Shown here: positions 1-11,756 of the stretch, in pieces
Position numbering within the stretch: the stretch's first letter is position 1
How the letters are laid out: the number at the start of each line of letters is the position of its first letter
From: Mixophyes australis
Taxonomy: Eukaryota; Chordata; Amphibia; Anura; Limnodynastidae
Length of the DNA stretch: 64,000 bases
Assembly: GCA_036250195.1 (NCBI GenBank)
Contig: JAVHZZ010000005.1
Span: forward strand, 71,469,505-71,533,504
Direction: 5' to 3'
Translations under genes and position numbers: made by a program
The notes under the pieces: model-generated
Seen by the model: the letters and a program-made list of their open reading frames with translations, nothing else
What the model was told of the DNA's origin: nothing
The model's database searches: none

Positions 1-81
1 GTGTACTTCCTCATCCTCACACATTATCAATTCGTCCCCGCTGGACTCCACAACCACAGGTCCCTCTGTAGTATCTAGAGG

Positions 82-228
82 TCAGTGCTGGTCTTGATTG
101 AGGAATTGATAATTCATTTTTATGAACATCATTTTTTCAACGTTCTGCGGAAGCAACCTCCATCACCGCTCACTGACCAGGTTCCCCGCTGCACTAAAAA
201 CTCTTTCGGAGTAAACACTGGAGGGGGG
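82..228 (-). pseudogene. hAT transposase C-terminal dimerisation domain (remnant)
   Basis: The minus strand encodes SSVYSERVFSAAGNLVSER followed after one stop by WRLLPQNVEKMMFIKMNY. This is the hallmark of the hAT family C-terminal dimerisation domain, which lets transposase subunits assemble. A TGA at 163-165 interrupts the frame inside the domain, in the place where an arginine-type codon is usual, and the frame ends at 82-84. No catalytic residues remain upstream because the 52-bp array directly adjoins the fragment at about 249. It cannot encode a working transposase. The family call is secure; the exact subfamily is not. Confidence 0.8.
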
Positions 229-248
229 ACAACTCAGGTAACTTGGGA

Positions 249-1033
249 CTGCACAAACAATGAACGTAGTAATAGAAATGGCAGTTACTCTTTTTTTGGA
301 CTACAGATACAATGAACGTAGTAATAGAAATGGCAGTTACTCTTTTTTGGGACTGCACAAACAATGAACGTAGTAATAGAAATGGCAGTTACTCTTTTTT
401 GGGACTACAGAAACAATGAACGTAGTAATAGAAATGGCAGTTACTCTTTTTTGGGACTGCACCATCAATGAACGTAGTAATAGAAATGGCAGTTCCTCTT
501 TTTTGGGACTGCACAAACAATGAACGTAGTAATAGAAATGGCAGTTCCTCTTTTTTGGAACTACAGAAACAATGAACGTAGTAATAGAAATGGCAGTTCC
601 TCTTTTTTGGAACTACAGAAACAATGAACGTAGTAATAGAAATGGCAGTTTCTCTTTTTTGGCACTACAGAAACAATGAACGTAGTAATAGAAATGGCAG
701 TTCCTCTTTTTTGGAACTACAGAAACAATGAACGTAGTAATAGAAATGGCAGTTCCTCTTTTTTGGGACTGCACAAACAATGAACGTAGTAATAGAAATG
801 GCAGTTCCTCTTTTTTGGGACTACAGAAACAATGAACGTAGTAATAGAAATGGCAGTTACTCTTTTTTGGGACTACAGAAACAATGAACGTAGTAATAGA
901 AATGGCAGTTCCTCTTTTTTGGGGCTGCACAAACAATGAACATAGTAATAGAAGTGGCAGTTCCTCTTTTTTGGGACTGCACAAACAATGAACGTAGTAA
1001 TAGAAATGGCAGTTCCTCTTTTTTGGGACTGCA
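249..1033. repeat. 52-bp minisatellite, 15 copies
   Basis: The motif TGAACGTAGTAATAGAAATG recurs at 261, 313, 365, 417, 469, 521, 573, 625, 677, 729, 781, 833, 885, 937 and 989, exactly 52 bp apart each time. Units differ by a few substitutions (for example gcacaaac versus ctacagaaac). No indel has broken the phase. The array lies inside the deleted hAT element. Open frames that run through it are products of the repeat. Confidence 0.95.
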
Positions 1034-1176
1034 AGAATATATTGTTCTATAATATTGTTTATACTTTTTCAATTATTTTTTTATATTTTTTTAAAAAACA
1101 TTTTTGGGTATTTTTTTTGTATTTTTTTAAAATTTTTTAAAGATTTTTGGCTAATTAACAAATTGCTATGGACTTA

Positions 1177-1405
1177 TCAGAAACAAATACAGGACAAAAG
1201 CACCACTGGACTCAGCAGCACAGACACTGGCCAAAGCACCACTGGAATCAGCAGGACAGTGCACTGGAAAAAGTACTACTGGACTCAGCAGGACAAAGCA
1301 CCACTTGACTAAAGTAATCAGCAGGACAGAGCACTGGACAAAGTACTAATGGACTCAGCAGGACAAAGCACCACTTGACTAAAGTAATCAGCAGGACAGA
1401 GCACA
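1177..1405. repeat. Degenerate tandem repeat (caccactggactcagcaggacaaag-type)
   Basis: About seven imperfect copies of a unit of roughly 32-36 bp around 'ggactcagcaggacaaagca' occur here. A higher-order unit of about 72 bp (rightmost two copies near 1295-1405) is almost identical. It lies within the hAT derivative between the AT-rich spacer and the GC-rich terminal region. Confidence 0.7.
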
Positions 1406-1546
1406 TCAACCTCCCTCTTCAGTAACCACAGGGAGAATGAAGATGGCGGCCGCGAGCGGGGCATTTATGAGATCCGAGTCTCACGAGATCCGACGCGAGA
1501 CTTGGATGTCATAGCCTCGTTTTGCATTCCTTGGGCGGCCGGAAGT

Positions 1547-1590
1547 ACCCGAACAGTGCTCGGATCCCGTTGGATCCGCACTGTTCGGGT
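1547..1590. other. GC-rich hairpin in hAT subterminal region
   Basis: ACCCGAACAGTGC (1547-1559) and GCACTGTTCGGGT (1578-1590) form a perfect 13-bp stem. The loop itself contains two GGATCC palindromes. Subterminal inverted motifs are common in hAT elements and may bind transposase; that role is inferred only. Confidence 0.75.
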
Positions 1591-1628
1591 GGGCTCGGAT
1601 TACCGAAATCTGAGCCCGCTCATGTCTA

Positions 1629-4018
1629 GTTTTTTTAGTAGGTATATTCGGTGTCGGTATCCCAAGTATCGGGATACCGTACCCCACCCGTCAGATAATG
1701 GTGCAACTTTAAATACCTAGTTACCATTCTACCATCTCCAGTATGTCCACCGGTTGGAGTCAGCTTTTATTACTATTTATCAAAGATGGTTTACACAAGT
1801 AGACAAAACCGTATGTTGACTTTTATTCATATTAATAGACTAATATAAATATATTATATGTCTGTATTTTGTGCAAACATTCTTATAAAAGTCAAGTCAA
1901 CCATATTTTTAATTCTGTTTGCGATATATTAGATTAGCCACAGATCGAATACTACTGATCATAACAGCAATTCTGGTGGGTTTGGGTTCCATTGCAATAC
2001 CCATTTACATGCTTTTACTAGCACTAGAAGAAGAAGAAGGTATTTTGAGAACAGTGGGTAGGGGGCCTTAGGTTGTGAAAATCACCTTTAGATCAGTAAA
2101 ATGACTGATAATATAAGGAGTAGAGAGTGAAAAACATACATAAACATCTCCGTACACACTGTGTTATTTATAGGTACTAGTTTATTTACAGCTGTGAATC
2201 TACAATTCATGCTTAATCAAAGGTGACAATGTATGTATCTCTCTATAATCAAATTGTTGTGGTTTTTCACATTCATCAGCTAGTTCTTAGCAAGCCATTC
2301 ATCAACCCTGAAGTGAGAGCTCCATTTTCCATTACACTTACATTTTAGTGCTCTATTCAACCTCCTTCTGAAATGTAAATGTCACAGAAAGGTGTTTTTT
2401 TTTACCTAATGATTCCGGATTCAGTTTCACATACAAGTGTCTGACAGCAGCCAAAATCAGCAGTGCTTTGTTACTACATGCCAGATACCTGACGTACACA
2501 TATCGGTATTGTTCAGAAATCAGCCAGTCCTGCAGGTACAAACATGTGAAAACTTGTCTATTTGACATTAACTTTTATTGATTGTGTTCTCTATTGCAAA
2601 GTTCAGATTCACTCTCACAGCGCTAATATGAGTTTGGTGTCAGTATTGAGGAGTAGAAAATTGGTGTCATTTGCCAGACTGAAAAAAAGTGTTATTAGTT
2701 ACAAACTGTAGAACACTGAGCCAGTGAAGTAATACATCTCAGAAAAATCTAGGGAGGCTTTAAAAAAAATAACAGCACAGGTAAATCCACATAGCTGTGC
2801 AGTAAACCATAACAAATAATTACGTATGGTCATCGCTGCCAAGAGGAATTCAGGGCCCCGGTACAACAACTTCACTGGGACCTACTTATAGTCGAACACG
2901 CTAAAAAATTTTGAGCCGCCGCTTAGCGGTGGCACAAGATTAATATTAGGTGTGGTCATACAATTGGGGACATGGCTATGCATCATTGGGGCATGACTAG
3001 CATGTCAAAATCACTAGGCCGTGAATTCGCCGGAGCGTGACATATGTCAAGGCACTCCTGACTTTCAAGACATCTAGCACCACAGTATACTATATAAAGA
3101 AAGCAGTGTGTACAGAAAGAGTTCACAGTCTTGGCCTGCACCTTACATTGGGCAGAACACTCACCAAAAATTGGCATTGTTCCACTTGAATCACAACATT
3201 TCACACACTCTCCTGCTCTCTCCTATCTGTTCTTGTCACTTTCACCACCTGTGGCTGCAGGTTTCTTTAGTTGCGGCTTGTCTGGATCCTGGAATGCTGG
3301 GGGTCCTATCTGAAAAAAAAGGATACATTTAGCTAATTCCAAACAGACCCACCATTAAATCAATACCCCCCACAATTAATAATTAGGCCTTCCTCTAGCT
3401 CCAAAATTAAAATAGTAGTATTCCCATTTAATAAATAAACCTATTTCCCTCCCTACAAACAGCCCCAGCAATAATTAATAGTATTTACATTTCAGAAATA
3501 TACCTATTTCCTGCAACCATCACTGCCATTAAATAATTAATTGTCACATTTAATAAGGAGACCTCATTCTCCCCAAACTCACCCCCACATTCAATAGCCC
3601 CCAAACCACCCCATCTTAAATGTATAGTCCCCACTATTACATTGCCCCACCATCACCCCACAAGCAAAATAGCACCCATTAATTAGCCACCACCTACCTC
3701 ACACACACCACAATGCCAAAAGCTCTCTGTGCCATCACACACATTATTATGCCCCTTCATCATCACCACGCTGTGCCTCCTTATGATCACACTGTGCCTC
3801 TTCATCACAACCACGCTATGTCCCCTTATGATCACACTGTGCCCTCCATGCTGCTTTCCCCCCCTCCTCCTAGCACCCCTTCATCACACTCTGCCATGCT
3901 TCTTTTGCCCCCTTAACACTCTGCCATGCTGCAGTTTTCTAGTACAGTTGAGAAAATTAATGAAAAAACATTATTGGCTGATGTGACCATCAAATGTGCA
4001 CAAGTTTTCACAAATTAT
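1629..4018. other. Mostly unassigned sequence
   Basis: Next to the hAT end is a 9-bp perfect hairpin, CGGTATCCC (1655-1663) with GGGATACCG (1671-1679), possibly another terminal piece of a transposon. From about 1740 to 3700 I see AT-rich sequence without convincing coding potential, inverted repeats or LTRs. The short frames at 2353-2568, 2983-3204 and 3108-3332 show no recognisable motif. Confidence 0.5.
3720..3930. repeat. Degenerate 'catcacactgtgcctcctt' repeat
   Basis: Several imperfect copies of 'atcacactgtgcctc' and 'atcaccacgctgtgcc' are arranged in tandem. The same satellite-like motif recurs in a longer block at 48107-48400. It is not coding. Confidence 0.65.
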
Positions 4019-4180
4019 TATTATTCTTTTATATTTATAGGGCGCTACAAAGTATCCGTAGCGCCGCACGGGAACAAACAATAGGACAGTACAAGGTTAA
4101 ACAGCATGGTACAATTAACAATAAACTCTATAATTCAGGGAGCACAAAGCGCAGCTAAAGAGAGAGGCTGAAAGGGTGAG
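4019..4180 (-). mobile_element. L2-type LINE 3' tail fragment
   Basis: On the minus strand the segment ends in the same 'gcgctac...gcgcc..tataaata' tail seen in the clearer L2 copies at 33504 and 45496, followed by ATT/AAT simple repeat. No coding part is left. Divergence suggests an old insertion. Confidence 0.6.
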
Positions 4181-4280
4181 AGTGAGGGATATTCAGCACA
4201 GGTTTTATTGCTTTATTATTAAAACATAAAATACAGCAAGTGGTGGCCAATTTTATCTGGTCAGCCATTGTCAAGTCTTA

Positions 4281-4455
4281 GGGCTAGATTTACTAAGCTG
4301 CGGGTTTGAATAAGTGGGGATGTTGCCTATAGCAACCAATCAGATTCTAGCTATCATTTTGTAGAAGATACTAAATAAATGACAGCTAGAATCTGATTAG
4401 TTGCTATAGGCAACATCCCCACTTTTTCAAACCCGCAGCTTAGTAAATCTAGCCC
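4281..4455. mobile_element. Palindromic miniature element (TTA duplication)
   Basis: This 175-bp element is a near-perfect inverted repeat that begins GGGCTAGATTTACTAAGCTG and ends with its complement. It is flanked by TTA on both sides (4278-4280 and 4456-4458). TTA duplications and this end type fit PIF/Harbinger miniature elements. A related but differently ended copy is at 31953. Confidence 0.8.
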
Positions 4456-4458
4456 TTA

Positions 4459-6307
4459 GAGTGGCTTTGTTTTAATTGAAGGCCTTTTGTAAGTAGTTGG
4501 ATTTTCAACATTTGCTTTGTTGAACAATGATAGGTGTACATTGTGATAATATCAAATTATTATGGTATTCTGATGTTTTACTTATACTATTGTAAAACTA
4601 CAAAATTTAACACTGGATTATTTGGACCATCAGTTACAGATTGCCTTAAAGAAGAAGTCCAGTCAAGAAGAAATGGGGAGCTAAAATACCTAGATCCATT
4701 ATAATATGTGTGTTATTTATTTATTGTTATTGAAGTATGTATTTTTTTACAGCCTAAGAGCAGTCCTGCCATGTGCTGCAAACATTAATGTTTTTATTGA
4801 ACATCTGATCGTGGATCACAGGAGCTGTTATAGATTGGGACCAGGCAGTGGATGCCCATGCAGTTTGAAAACAGCGCCCAAGTTTGAAAAGTAAAGCACA
4901 GCTGATTAGAGATTCCTTGTTCTTATGAATAAATGTTGTAACTTGGTAAAGTTCTTCTCTAAAACACCTTGGTTCTGTAGACTCCATTAGGCACCTTGCT
5001 CATTTATGGGCAACAGGCGTCCTGCTGAGCCAAAATCTGTGGCCACCAGCTCCTTTCTGTTTTATGCCCCACTAAGCTTATCCCACATCTCCAGCTCTTA
5101 TAAAGTAAATGAAGTATAGTGGTCTTTTAGGGCAAATGGGAGGAACTGAGGTGCTTTGGGATAAATGAGGTTCTAAAGGGCATATGGGAATGTTTTGATT
5201 GACTGGGCATTATGAGGAGTCTGTGTTGTGTGTTTAAGTGGCATGTGGGGAAATCTGCAGTGTTTTGGAGTGCATGTAGGATCTATTCTAACTATGTGAC
5301 ATCTGTTTATTTGATTATATGTATTTTGCAACTTACTATATTGAGGGTAATGAGTGGCTCTTTTGAAGGTTAGGAGACTACATATGTGACTGTTGAAGTG
5401 TATCAGGTCGACCGTAACTGGTCTAACTATCTGTGCAATATCACAATGATGGTGCTAAGAGAGAGGCCTGCAGAAAAGCTACTGATAGAGAGAGAGGGAC
5501 TGACGTGCACAGCGGCTGCTGAGGCAGAGGTTCATGTGGAGGTTCAAATCTCACTTGTTGCACTTTCCTGTCCTGGAAAGCCTGAATGTTTTCCCTGGGT
5601 GTTTAATAAACTCTGCAGACAAAGTATTGGATTTATTTGCTGGCAATGCTACAGAACCGAATAAAAGTTATAAGACAGTTAAACATGGCTTGCTTATGAG
5701 ATTTCACTTTACTCCTGAGCATTACGCAGTTGTGCCATAAAGCTGGTGTTTCTAATAGTTGATATTAAAAAAAACTAAAGAGTTGTCCTGAATATGTTGG
5801 GAGTGTATCATGATCCAGACACCAACGTACTGACATGGTCCACAAACAGAAATGCCAACTGTGACTTACTAGAGTGAGGAACATAAATTGACTATTGCTT
5901 GACTTCAGGAGGGAGACTTGGGGAGTGGGAGGAGGGGAGTCAGGGCATCTAAACATTCAGATCACTGAGCAGAGAGAACTGCTGTGTTAGGTAGTAGATC
6001 CTTCCCCGTGTATATTTACAGGGAGGAACCATGTTGATACCATAGACTAGTAATCATATAAGTTGCTAAAGCTACAGTGTCTAAAGTACTAAAGGGAAAT
6101 ATCCAACGAGACATAGACAACCACTGTGGTTAGATAAAGAACCTAAGGGGATAATAGTTGAACTGGAAAAAATAAGGTATGCAGCAGCTTCCACTCTGCG
6201 TTTACATGATCTGTTAAGGCGCAAAACAAAAGTAATGCATGTTTTTTTGCTTTTTTCAAATGCACATGAAACGTGTATATGCACTTCCGTATTTTGCAAG
6301 GAGAACA
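4459..6307. other. No gene recognised
   Basis: Unique-looking sequence. The 92-codon plus-strand frame at 5386-5664 has no domain I recognise. Two AATAAA signals near 5606 and 5659 follow it, so an old LTR or a 3' end is possible but unsupported. Nothing else stands out. Confidence 0.4.
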
Positions 6308-6497
6308 GGGGGTAAATGTATCATACCCTGGTTTTTGCAACTCGCGGGAGATCGGCGTCTTCACAGCTTAAATTTAAAGCGGCGCTGCCTTGTAAAGGGA
6401 AGTTTCCCTTTACAAGGCAGCGCCGCTTTAAATTTAAGCTGCGAAGACACCGATCTCCCGCGAGTTGCAAAAACCGGGGTATGATACATTTTCCCCC
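6308..6497. mobile_element. Nearly perfect palindromic miniature element
   Basis: The two halves of this 190-bp element are reverse complements with few mismatches and meet at 'aagggaagtttccctt' near 6400. Ends read GGGGGTAAATGTATCATACC and its complement. No clear target duplication was found. It would form a very long hairpin if transcribed. Confidence 0.8.
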
Positions 6498-6628
6498 AGG
6501 TGTAGGTCTGCTCTGCTTTACTAGACAGGACACTGCAGGATACGTCCAATACATACGAGGAATATAAACTCACAAAAGAACGCACAGAAAAAAAACCTAT
6601 TCAATTAATATCACCTGTTAATAATATA

Positions 6629-6961
6629 GGGCCTGATTCATTAAGGATCTTAAATGAAGAGGATTCTTATTTCAGTCTCCTGGACAAAACCATGTTACAT
6701 TGCAAGGGGTGCAAATGAGTGTTCTGTTTTGCACATAAGTTAAATACTGACTGTTTTTTCATGTAACACACAAATATCAACTTTAAATTTCAGTGTACAA
6801 AGAAGCTATCAAGTATGTGTGTGCTACATGAAAAAACACTCAGTATTTAACTTATGTGCAAAACAGAACACTCATTTGCACCCCTTGCAATGTAACATGG
6901 TTTTGTCCGGGAGACTGAAATAAGAATCCTCTTCATTTAAGATCCTTAATGAATCAGGCCC
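6629..6961. mobile_element. Palindromic miniature element (ATA duplication)
   Basis: This 333-bp inverted-repeat element has ends GGGCCTGATTCATTAAGGAT and its complement, with ATA on both sides (6626-6628, 6962-6964). Arms are about 140-150 bp and nearly identical. The 3-bp duplication suggests the PIF/Harbinger superfamily. The same 'ggcctgattca' end type is seen at 50149 and 56598. Confidence 0.8.
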
Positions 6962-6969
6962 ATAGTCAT

Positions 6970-7560
6970 TAATGACAAAACATGAAAAATAAAAAGTTAA
7001 GGTTTTTATACTTATTTTTTTCGCATGAAAAACTTTTATTTGGATGTAATTTCTACTGTACATAAAATATTTTTTTACAGTTGCTTCTAATTGCAAACAC
7101 GCATTATAGCATACATATTCAGCCGTCATCACTAGTGATCAGCACTTAGACTAGACCTATAGCTGGAGCAAAAGATAGGGGTGTAAAACAAGTCCCTGAG
7201 AGATCCCCAGAGCTTGAATCAGATGCTGCTGCATGCACTTGAGATTAGCAGGCCCTTACTGTACATTGACTATGGCATATACCCATTCCCCATCCATTTT
7301 CCCTCTTTGAAATCATAGGCTGTAGTACGTGTCTTTTGCACTTGATGAATTGAGCTCTGCTGCGTTCTGTGGCACATGGTCCAGTTCTGGGCATGCGCAG
7401 AGTAATTGTGCATAATATACGCAAACAACACCAGTTACGCTCCTTAATGAATGTGTGCAAAAGTTTGCATATTTTCGTGTGTGCAAAAGTTTTCTGTGTG
7501 CAAAAGTTTGCATATTTTTGGTACATGTCTTTAATACACATAAAAAAAAAATAATTCCAA
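6970..7560. repeat. Dispersed repeat related to the element at 56598
   Basis: Stretches such as 'cctatagctgg', 'gaatcagatgctgctg', 'tgtacattgactatg' and 'gaaatcatagg' recur in the same order and orientation at 56740-57070. This marks a diverged copy of the same Harbinger-like element. Its own ends are not clear. A short local repeat 'tgtgcaaaagttt' lies at 7452-7510. Confidence 0.6.
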
Positions 7561-7916
7561 ATGCTGCCTACTCTCACATTTCACTAGAGATGCCCAGGCT
7601 CGGTTCCCTGAGAACACAACACAACCGAACCTAGCAGATACAAGTAACGAGCCAAGTCGGCTTGGTACTTTCGCACGCCCTCGGAATTGAAAACGAGGCA
7701 AAACTTCAATGTTACGTTGTAGGATCTTGCAAATTTTGGATTCTATAAGTACCGCCCTCCACGGCGATCCAGCGCCAATTCACAGAGGGACACATAAGGG
7801 ATAGCACAGTTCTTGTCCGTCTCTAGAGCAGTTGGGCAGCGTCATAGGTAGAAAAGAAAGAGCAGTGTTCTTTAAAGTCTCCAGTGACATTCAAGAGAGA
7901 TCCATTGCTAAATTTG

Positions 7917-8510
7917 CTAATTGTCATTGCCGAAATAGAATTAATAGGTCTGCCAGGCTTGGTCTTCTAAATCTGCAGTTACATTGTACTGTGTTATATA
8001 GGTAACACACAACGAGGAGAGCTCTATTGCTCCATTGCTAATTGTCATTGCTGAAATACAAATAATAGGGCTAGCAGTCTTGGTGTGAATCTGCAGTTAC
8101 TTTGTTCTGTGTTATATAGGTAACACACAAAGAGGAGAGCTCCATTGCTAATTGTCATTGCTGAAATGCAAATAATAAGGCTGGCAGTCTTGGTGTAAAT
8201 TTGCAGTCATATTGTACTGTGTTATATAGGTAACACACATAGAGACCTCCATTGCTCCATTGCTAATTGTCATTGCTGAAATACAAATAATAGGGCTGGC
8301 AGTCTTGGTGTAAATTTGGAGTCATATTGTACTGTGTTATATAGGTAACACACAAAGAGGAGAGCTCCATTGCTAATTGTCTTTGCTGAAATACAAATAA
8401 CAGGGCTGGCAGTCTTGGTGTGAATCTGCAGTCACATTGTATTGTGGTATATAGGTAACACACAAAGAGGAGAGCTCTATTGCTCCATTGCTAAAATACA
8501 AATACTAGGG
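7917..8510. repeat. 110-120-bp subterminal repeats of the hAT element
   Basis: The block 'ctaattgtcattgctgaaat ... gttatataggtaacacac' recurs near 7917, 8037, 8147, 8262, 8372 and in a shortened copy near 8487. Spacing varies from 110 to 120 bp. It precedes the transposase start and may hold promoter or transposase-binding sites (inference). Confidence 0.85.
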
Positions 8511-8562
8511 CTGGCAGACTTGGTCTTCTGGATTTTCAGTCAAATTGTACAGTGTTATCAAC

Positions 8563-10960
8563 ATGGATTCACTGCAGTACACAGAAGAGCAGGAGCACCA
8601 AGCAGCTACTGGCACCAGTGATGATGATAGTAATCCCTGGTAAAGTCTACGTTAAAGTGCATAGTGTTTGTAAGTCAGGGAAACAAAAATGTAAAAAAAC
8701 ACCTTTCACCTTGGTCAAGAAAAAAGACCTGTAATCCAGGCAAAATTATCTGCAGAAAAGGGCGCTAATGAGGATGTTGATGAGGATGATGTTGTTTGTG
8801 TAAGTCCTGCATCGGTGGAAGCAGTTTTTGCACGTAATAAGAAGAAGGCCATTGTCATGGCTGGACATAAGAACAAAAAATCCACCTCTTATGTGTGGAA
8901 TTATTTTTACCCAAATCCTGACAACAGTTGTTTAGCCATTTGTAGTGTATGTAAAGCCATAGTCTGCCGAGGTAGGGACCTCAACAATCTAGGAACCTCA
9001 ACCATGTTACACCGTTTGAAGTGAGTTCATGACAAGCTGTTGGGAAAATTAGAAACTTATGCTAAAAAATAACAACAAGCAGTCCATCATCAGCTAGGTC
9101 CCTTCGCTAGATCCCGACACCTGCAATCTACACCCACAACACCGTCCTCATCAATATCCTCAGTAGTGATCGGAGTTAGTCCTGCATCCAAGTTGCTAAG
9201 GCTAAATGAATCCTCCACTATCCTGGATTCCTCAGAAGAATTCTTGAGTGTTAGTCCCACTGCTGCTGCTGCTGCTGCTGGGGGTGAATCTTCATCCCAG
9301 AAGCAGACCAAGAAGAAGACTACTAGTAGTTTACAACAATTGACTGTTAAACAATCGTTTGCAAGAGGCAGCAAGTATGAAAGCTGTCACCCAGTCGCAA
9401 AGCGGATCACAGACGCCATGGCGACTATGCAAGTATTACATCTGCGTCCAATATCCACTATTAATGCAGTTGATTTTAGACAACTACTTGAGGTCTTTTG
9501 TCCCCGTTTCCAAATTCCATCACAACACCATTTCACTAGAAAAGTTATTCCTCACCTCTACCAGAAGGTTCGTAAAAATGTATTTATTGGGCTACAAAAT
9601 GCCATTCTACCCACTGTACACTTAATCACAGATATGTGGACAAGGGGAACTGGGCAAACTGAAGATTATATGACTGTGACAGCCCACTGGGATTGTTGAT
9701 TCGCCTTCACCAGCAGGAACAGCAGCAGCATGTACCCAACAACGTGACATTTGTCAGAGGCAGACTACTCTGTGTATCATCTGCTTCACTAAGAGGCATA
9801 CAGCTGACAATCTATTTAAAAAACTAAGGGATGTCATTGCAACATGGTTTATCCCGCTTGGACTCTCCTCAGGATATGTAATTTCTGATAATGTCACCAA
9901 TATTGTGAGAGCATTACAGCTGGGTTAATTCCATCACATTCCCTGTTTTGCTCACACAATTAAATTGGTGGTGCAGAGCTTTTTAAAAAATGACAGGGAC
10001 GTGCAGGAGATGCTGTCTGTGGCCCATAAAATATCTGGACAGTTCCGGCATTCGGCAACAGCATGTAGGAGTTTGCAGCAGCTACAAGAGCAATTTAATT
10101 TGCCCTGCCACCGACTGAAGCAAGAGGTGGTGACAAGGTGGAATTCCACCCTGTATATAGTTCTGCGGATGGAGGAACAGCGAAAAGCCATCCACGCTTA
10201 CTCCACAAGCCATGACATTGGGAAAGGAGGGAGGATTTATTTTACTCAAGCGCAGTGGAGAATACTTTTAGCATGTAGGAGATTGCAGCAGCTGCAAGAA
10301 GAAAAGACTTTGAAGGGGAATGTACTTTAGTTCAGCACAGTGGAGAATACTTTCCATGTTGTGCAAGGTGCTGAAACCATTTGAAGTAGTCACCTGTGAA
10401 GCGAGTTCAGACACTGCTAGCTTGAGTCAAGTGATTCCCTTAATTAGACTTTTGGAAAAGCAGCTTGAGAAACTGAAGGAGGAGATTAAACAAAGCAATT
10501 ACGCTAAGTATATCGGACTTGTAGATCAAGTACATTATTCGCTTCGCCAGAATCCAGAGTTATTAAAATCTTGAAATCGGATCACTACATTTTGGCGACT
10601 GTGCTTGATCCTCGGTTTAAGAGCTATGTCTTCTCTTTGTTTCCAACTGACCCAGATCTGAAGAGATGCAAGGAGCTCCTGGTGAGCAAGATGACAGCTC
10701 AAGTGTTACGTGCACGGCGTCTCCTCCTTCAGTTTCTCACTCAACTGCTGCTAGGAAAAAACTTAGCTTTCCCAAGAGACCCAGGGATGATGCAGATGAC
10801 TTGGCACAACATTTTGACATCTGGTCTCGTCTACTGTAAAAGAATCAACCAGAATTAGTGACACCTCTGCTGTAACTCCATCTGATCCTACTATCAACTA
10901 TCAACATCCAAAGAATGGTGGAGGATTATTTTAAAAAATTTTGAACGGTATAAAGACAAC
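8563..10960 (+). pseudogene. hAT transposase with BED zinc finger (broken)
   Basis: It resembles ZBED-type hAT transposases, which bind element ends and cut and paste DNA in the nucleus. The likely original ATG is at 8563 (MDSLQYTEEQEHQAATG...), halted by TAA at 8641-8643. In later frames one sees a BED finger (8815-9024) with SYVWNYF, a CSVC pair and a final LHRLK; the conserved LITDMWT segment (9166-9699); a degraded VISDNVTNIVRAL and CFAHTIKLVVQ region (9870-9975); TRWNSTLY with the preceding LPCHRLKQEVV (9965-10330); and ATVLDPRFKSYVF (10571-10858). Several frameshifts and stops separate these. A small internal duplication around 10234-10350 repeats 'cagtggagaatactttt' and 'gcatgtaggag'. 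The C-terminal dimerisation domain is missing. It cannot make active protein. Confidence 0.88.
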
Positions 10961-11756
10961 AGTTTTATTAACAAAGAACAATGTTGCTTGCAGTAGTAAT
11001 GTAAGCATGGATATCTAAATAGACGTGTATATGCATTACCTTCCACTTTGCTGCTGTTTCATCAAGTGTTTGTAATCTGCACTTTATGTCAAAGGTACCT
11101 AACTATATTATAATTTTGTGGGAATTGGGGCTGATTCGAAGCTCAGTGATGAACTTGCTTTTTGCTGTCAATTACAATGGCTCTTTTTAGTGCATTGTCT
11201 GGTACCCTGGATTGGTCTGGGTCTGATAAAAGCATGCATCCTGGGGGGGTCAGCGCTCTTCGCCATGTATTAGCTGTAGACTTACCACAGTTATCCAAGA
11301 AACGTGTGGAGCGATCAAATGAACCATAACTGGTTTCATGATCCAAGGACAATTCCATCTTGCACCACTTTTCTTTTCTGCCACTGCTGTTTGCCAATGT
11401 TTCCCAGATGTACTAGGAACTGCCGTGTGTTTGAGTCATTGCTCTGTCACTCAGCATCCAGTCAGGTCTCGGCAGTCTTTATTTGAAAGTATATGAAAAT
11501 AATATAACCTGTGAGATGGTCAAAATTGACTGCAAAAGACTTGAAATTAATGTTATTGAGGTTATTAATAATGTAGGGGGGGGGAAGCAACATTATGTGA
11601 TTGGAGAAAAATAGGGATTTTAGAAAAAAAAAATAGGGATCCAAAACCAAAACCAAAACACGCAAGGGCGGTTTTGCCAAAACCAAAAGTTAATCCAGAT
11701 CCTAAACCAAAACCAAAGCCAGGACACGGAGGTCAGGGAACATCTCGACATTTCAC

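Larger units (their letters stand above)
1..1628 (-). mobile_element. Internally deleted hAT transposon, cut by left window edge
   Basis: Read on the minus strand, the element begins at 1628 with TAGACATGAGCGGGCTC, which resembles the 5' end (TAGAGATGCCCAGGCTC) of the complete hAT at 7585. It continues through a GC-rich hairpin region, a degenerate 'ctttgtcctgctga' repeat, an AT-rich spacer and a 15-copy 52-bp array, then enters the C-terminal dimerisation domain of a hAT transposase. The BED finger and catalytic core are missing, so this is a non-autonomous deletion derivative. The other end and the target duplication lie outside the window. hAT assignment rests on the conserved dimerisation motif plus terminus similarity. 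Confidence 0.75.
7585..11748 (+). mobile_element. Complete but inactive hAT transposon, 4164 bp
   Basis: The element is flanked by an exact 8-bp duplication, CATTTCAC, at 7577-7584 and 11749-11756. Its ends are short inverted repeats (TAGAGATGCCC at the left, complement TCGAGATGTTCCC at the right). An 8-bp duplication with TAGAGATG-type ends and a BED-finger transposase define hAT. In order it holds a GC-rich terminus, five to six 110-120-bp subterminal repeats, the broken transposase, and an A/C-rich 3' region with 'aaaaccaaaacca' motifs before the right end. The 3' part coding for the dimerisation domain is absent. Confidence 0.9.

Noticed and set aside
613..1072. Long minus-strand frames rich in PKKEELPFLLLRSLF
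   Set aside because: They are translations of the 52-bp minisatellite (three units equal 156 bp, so the peptide repeats every 52 residues), not a protein.
5386..5740. Possible host exon or LTR near 5.4-5.7 kb
   Set aside because: No motif, no LTR ends and no splice context convincing; only polyadenylation-like signals.
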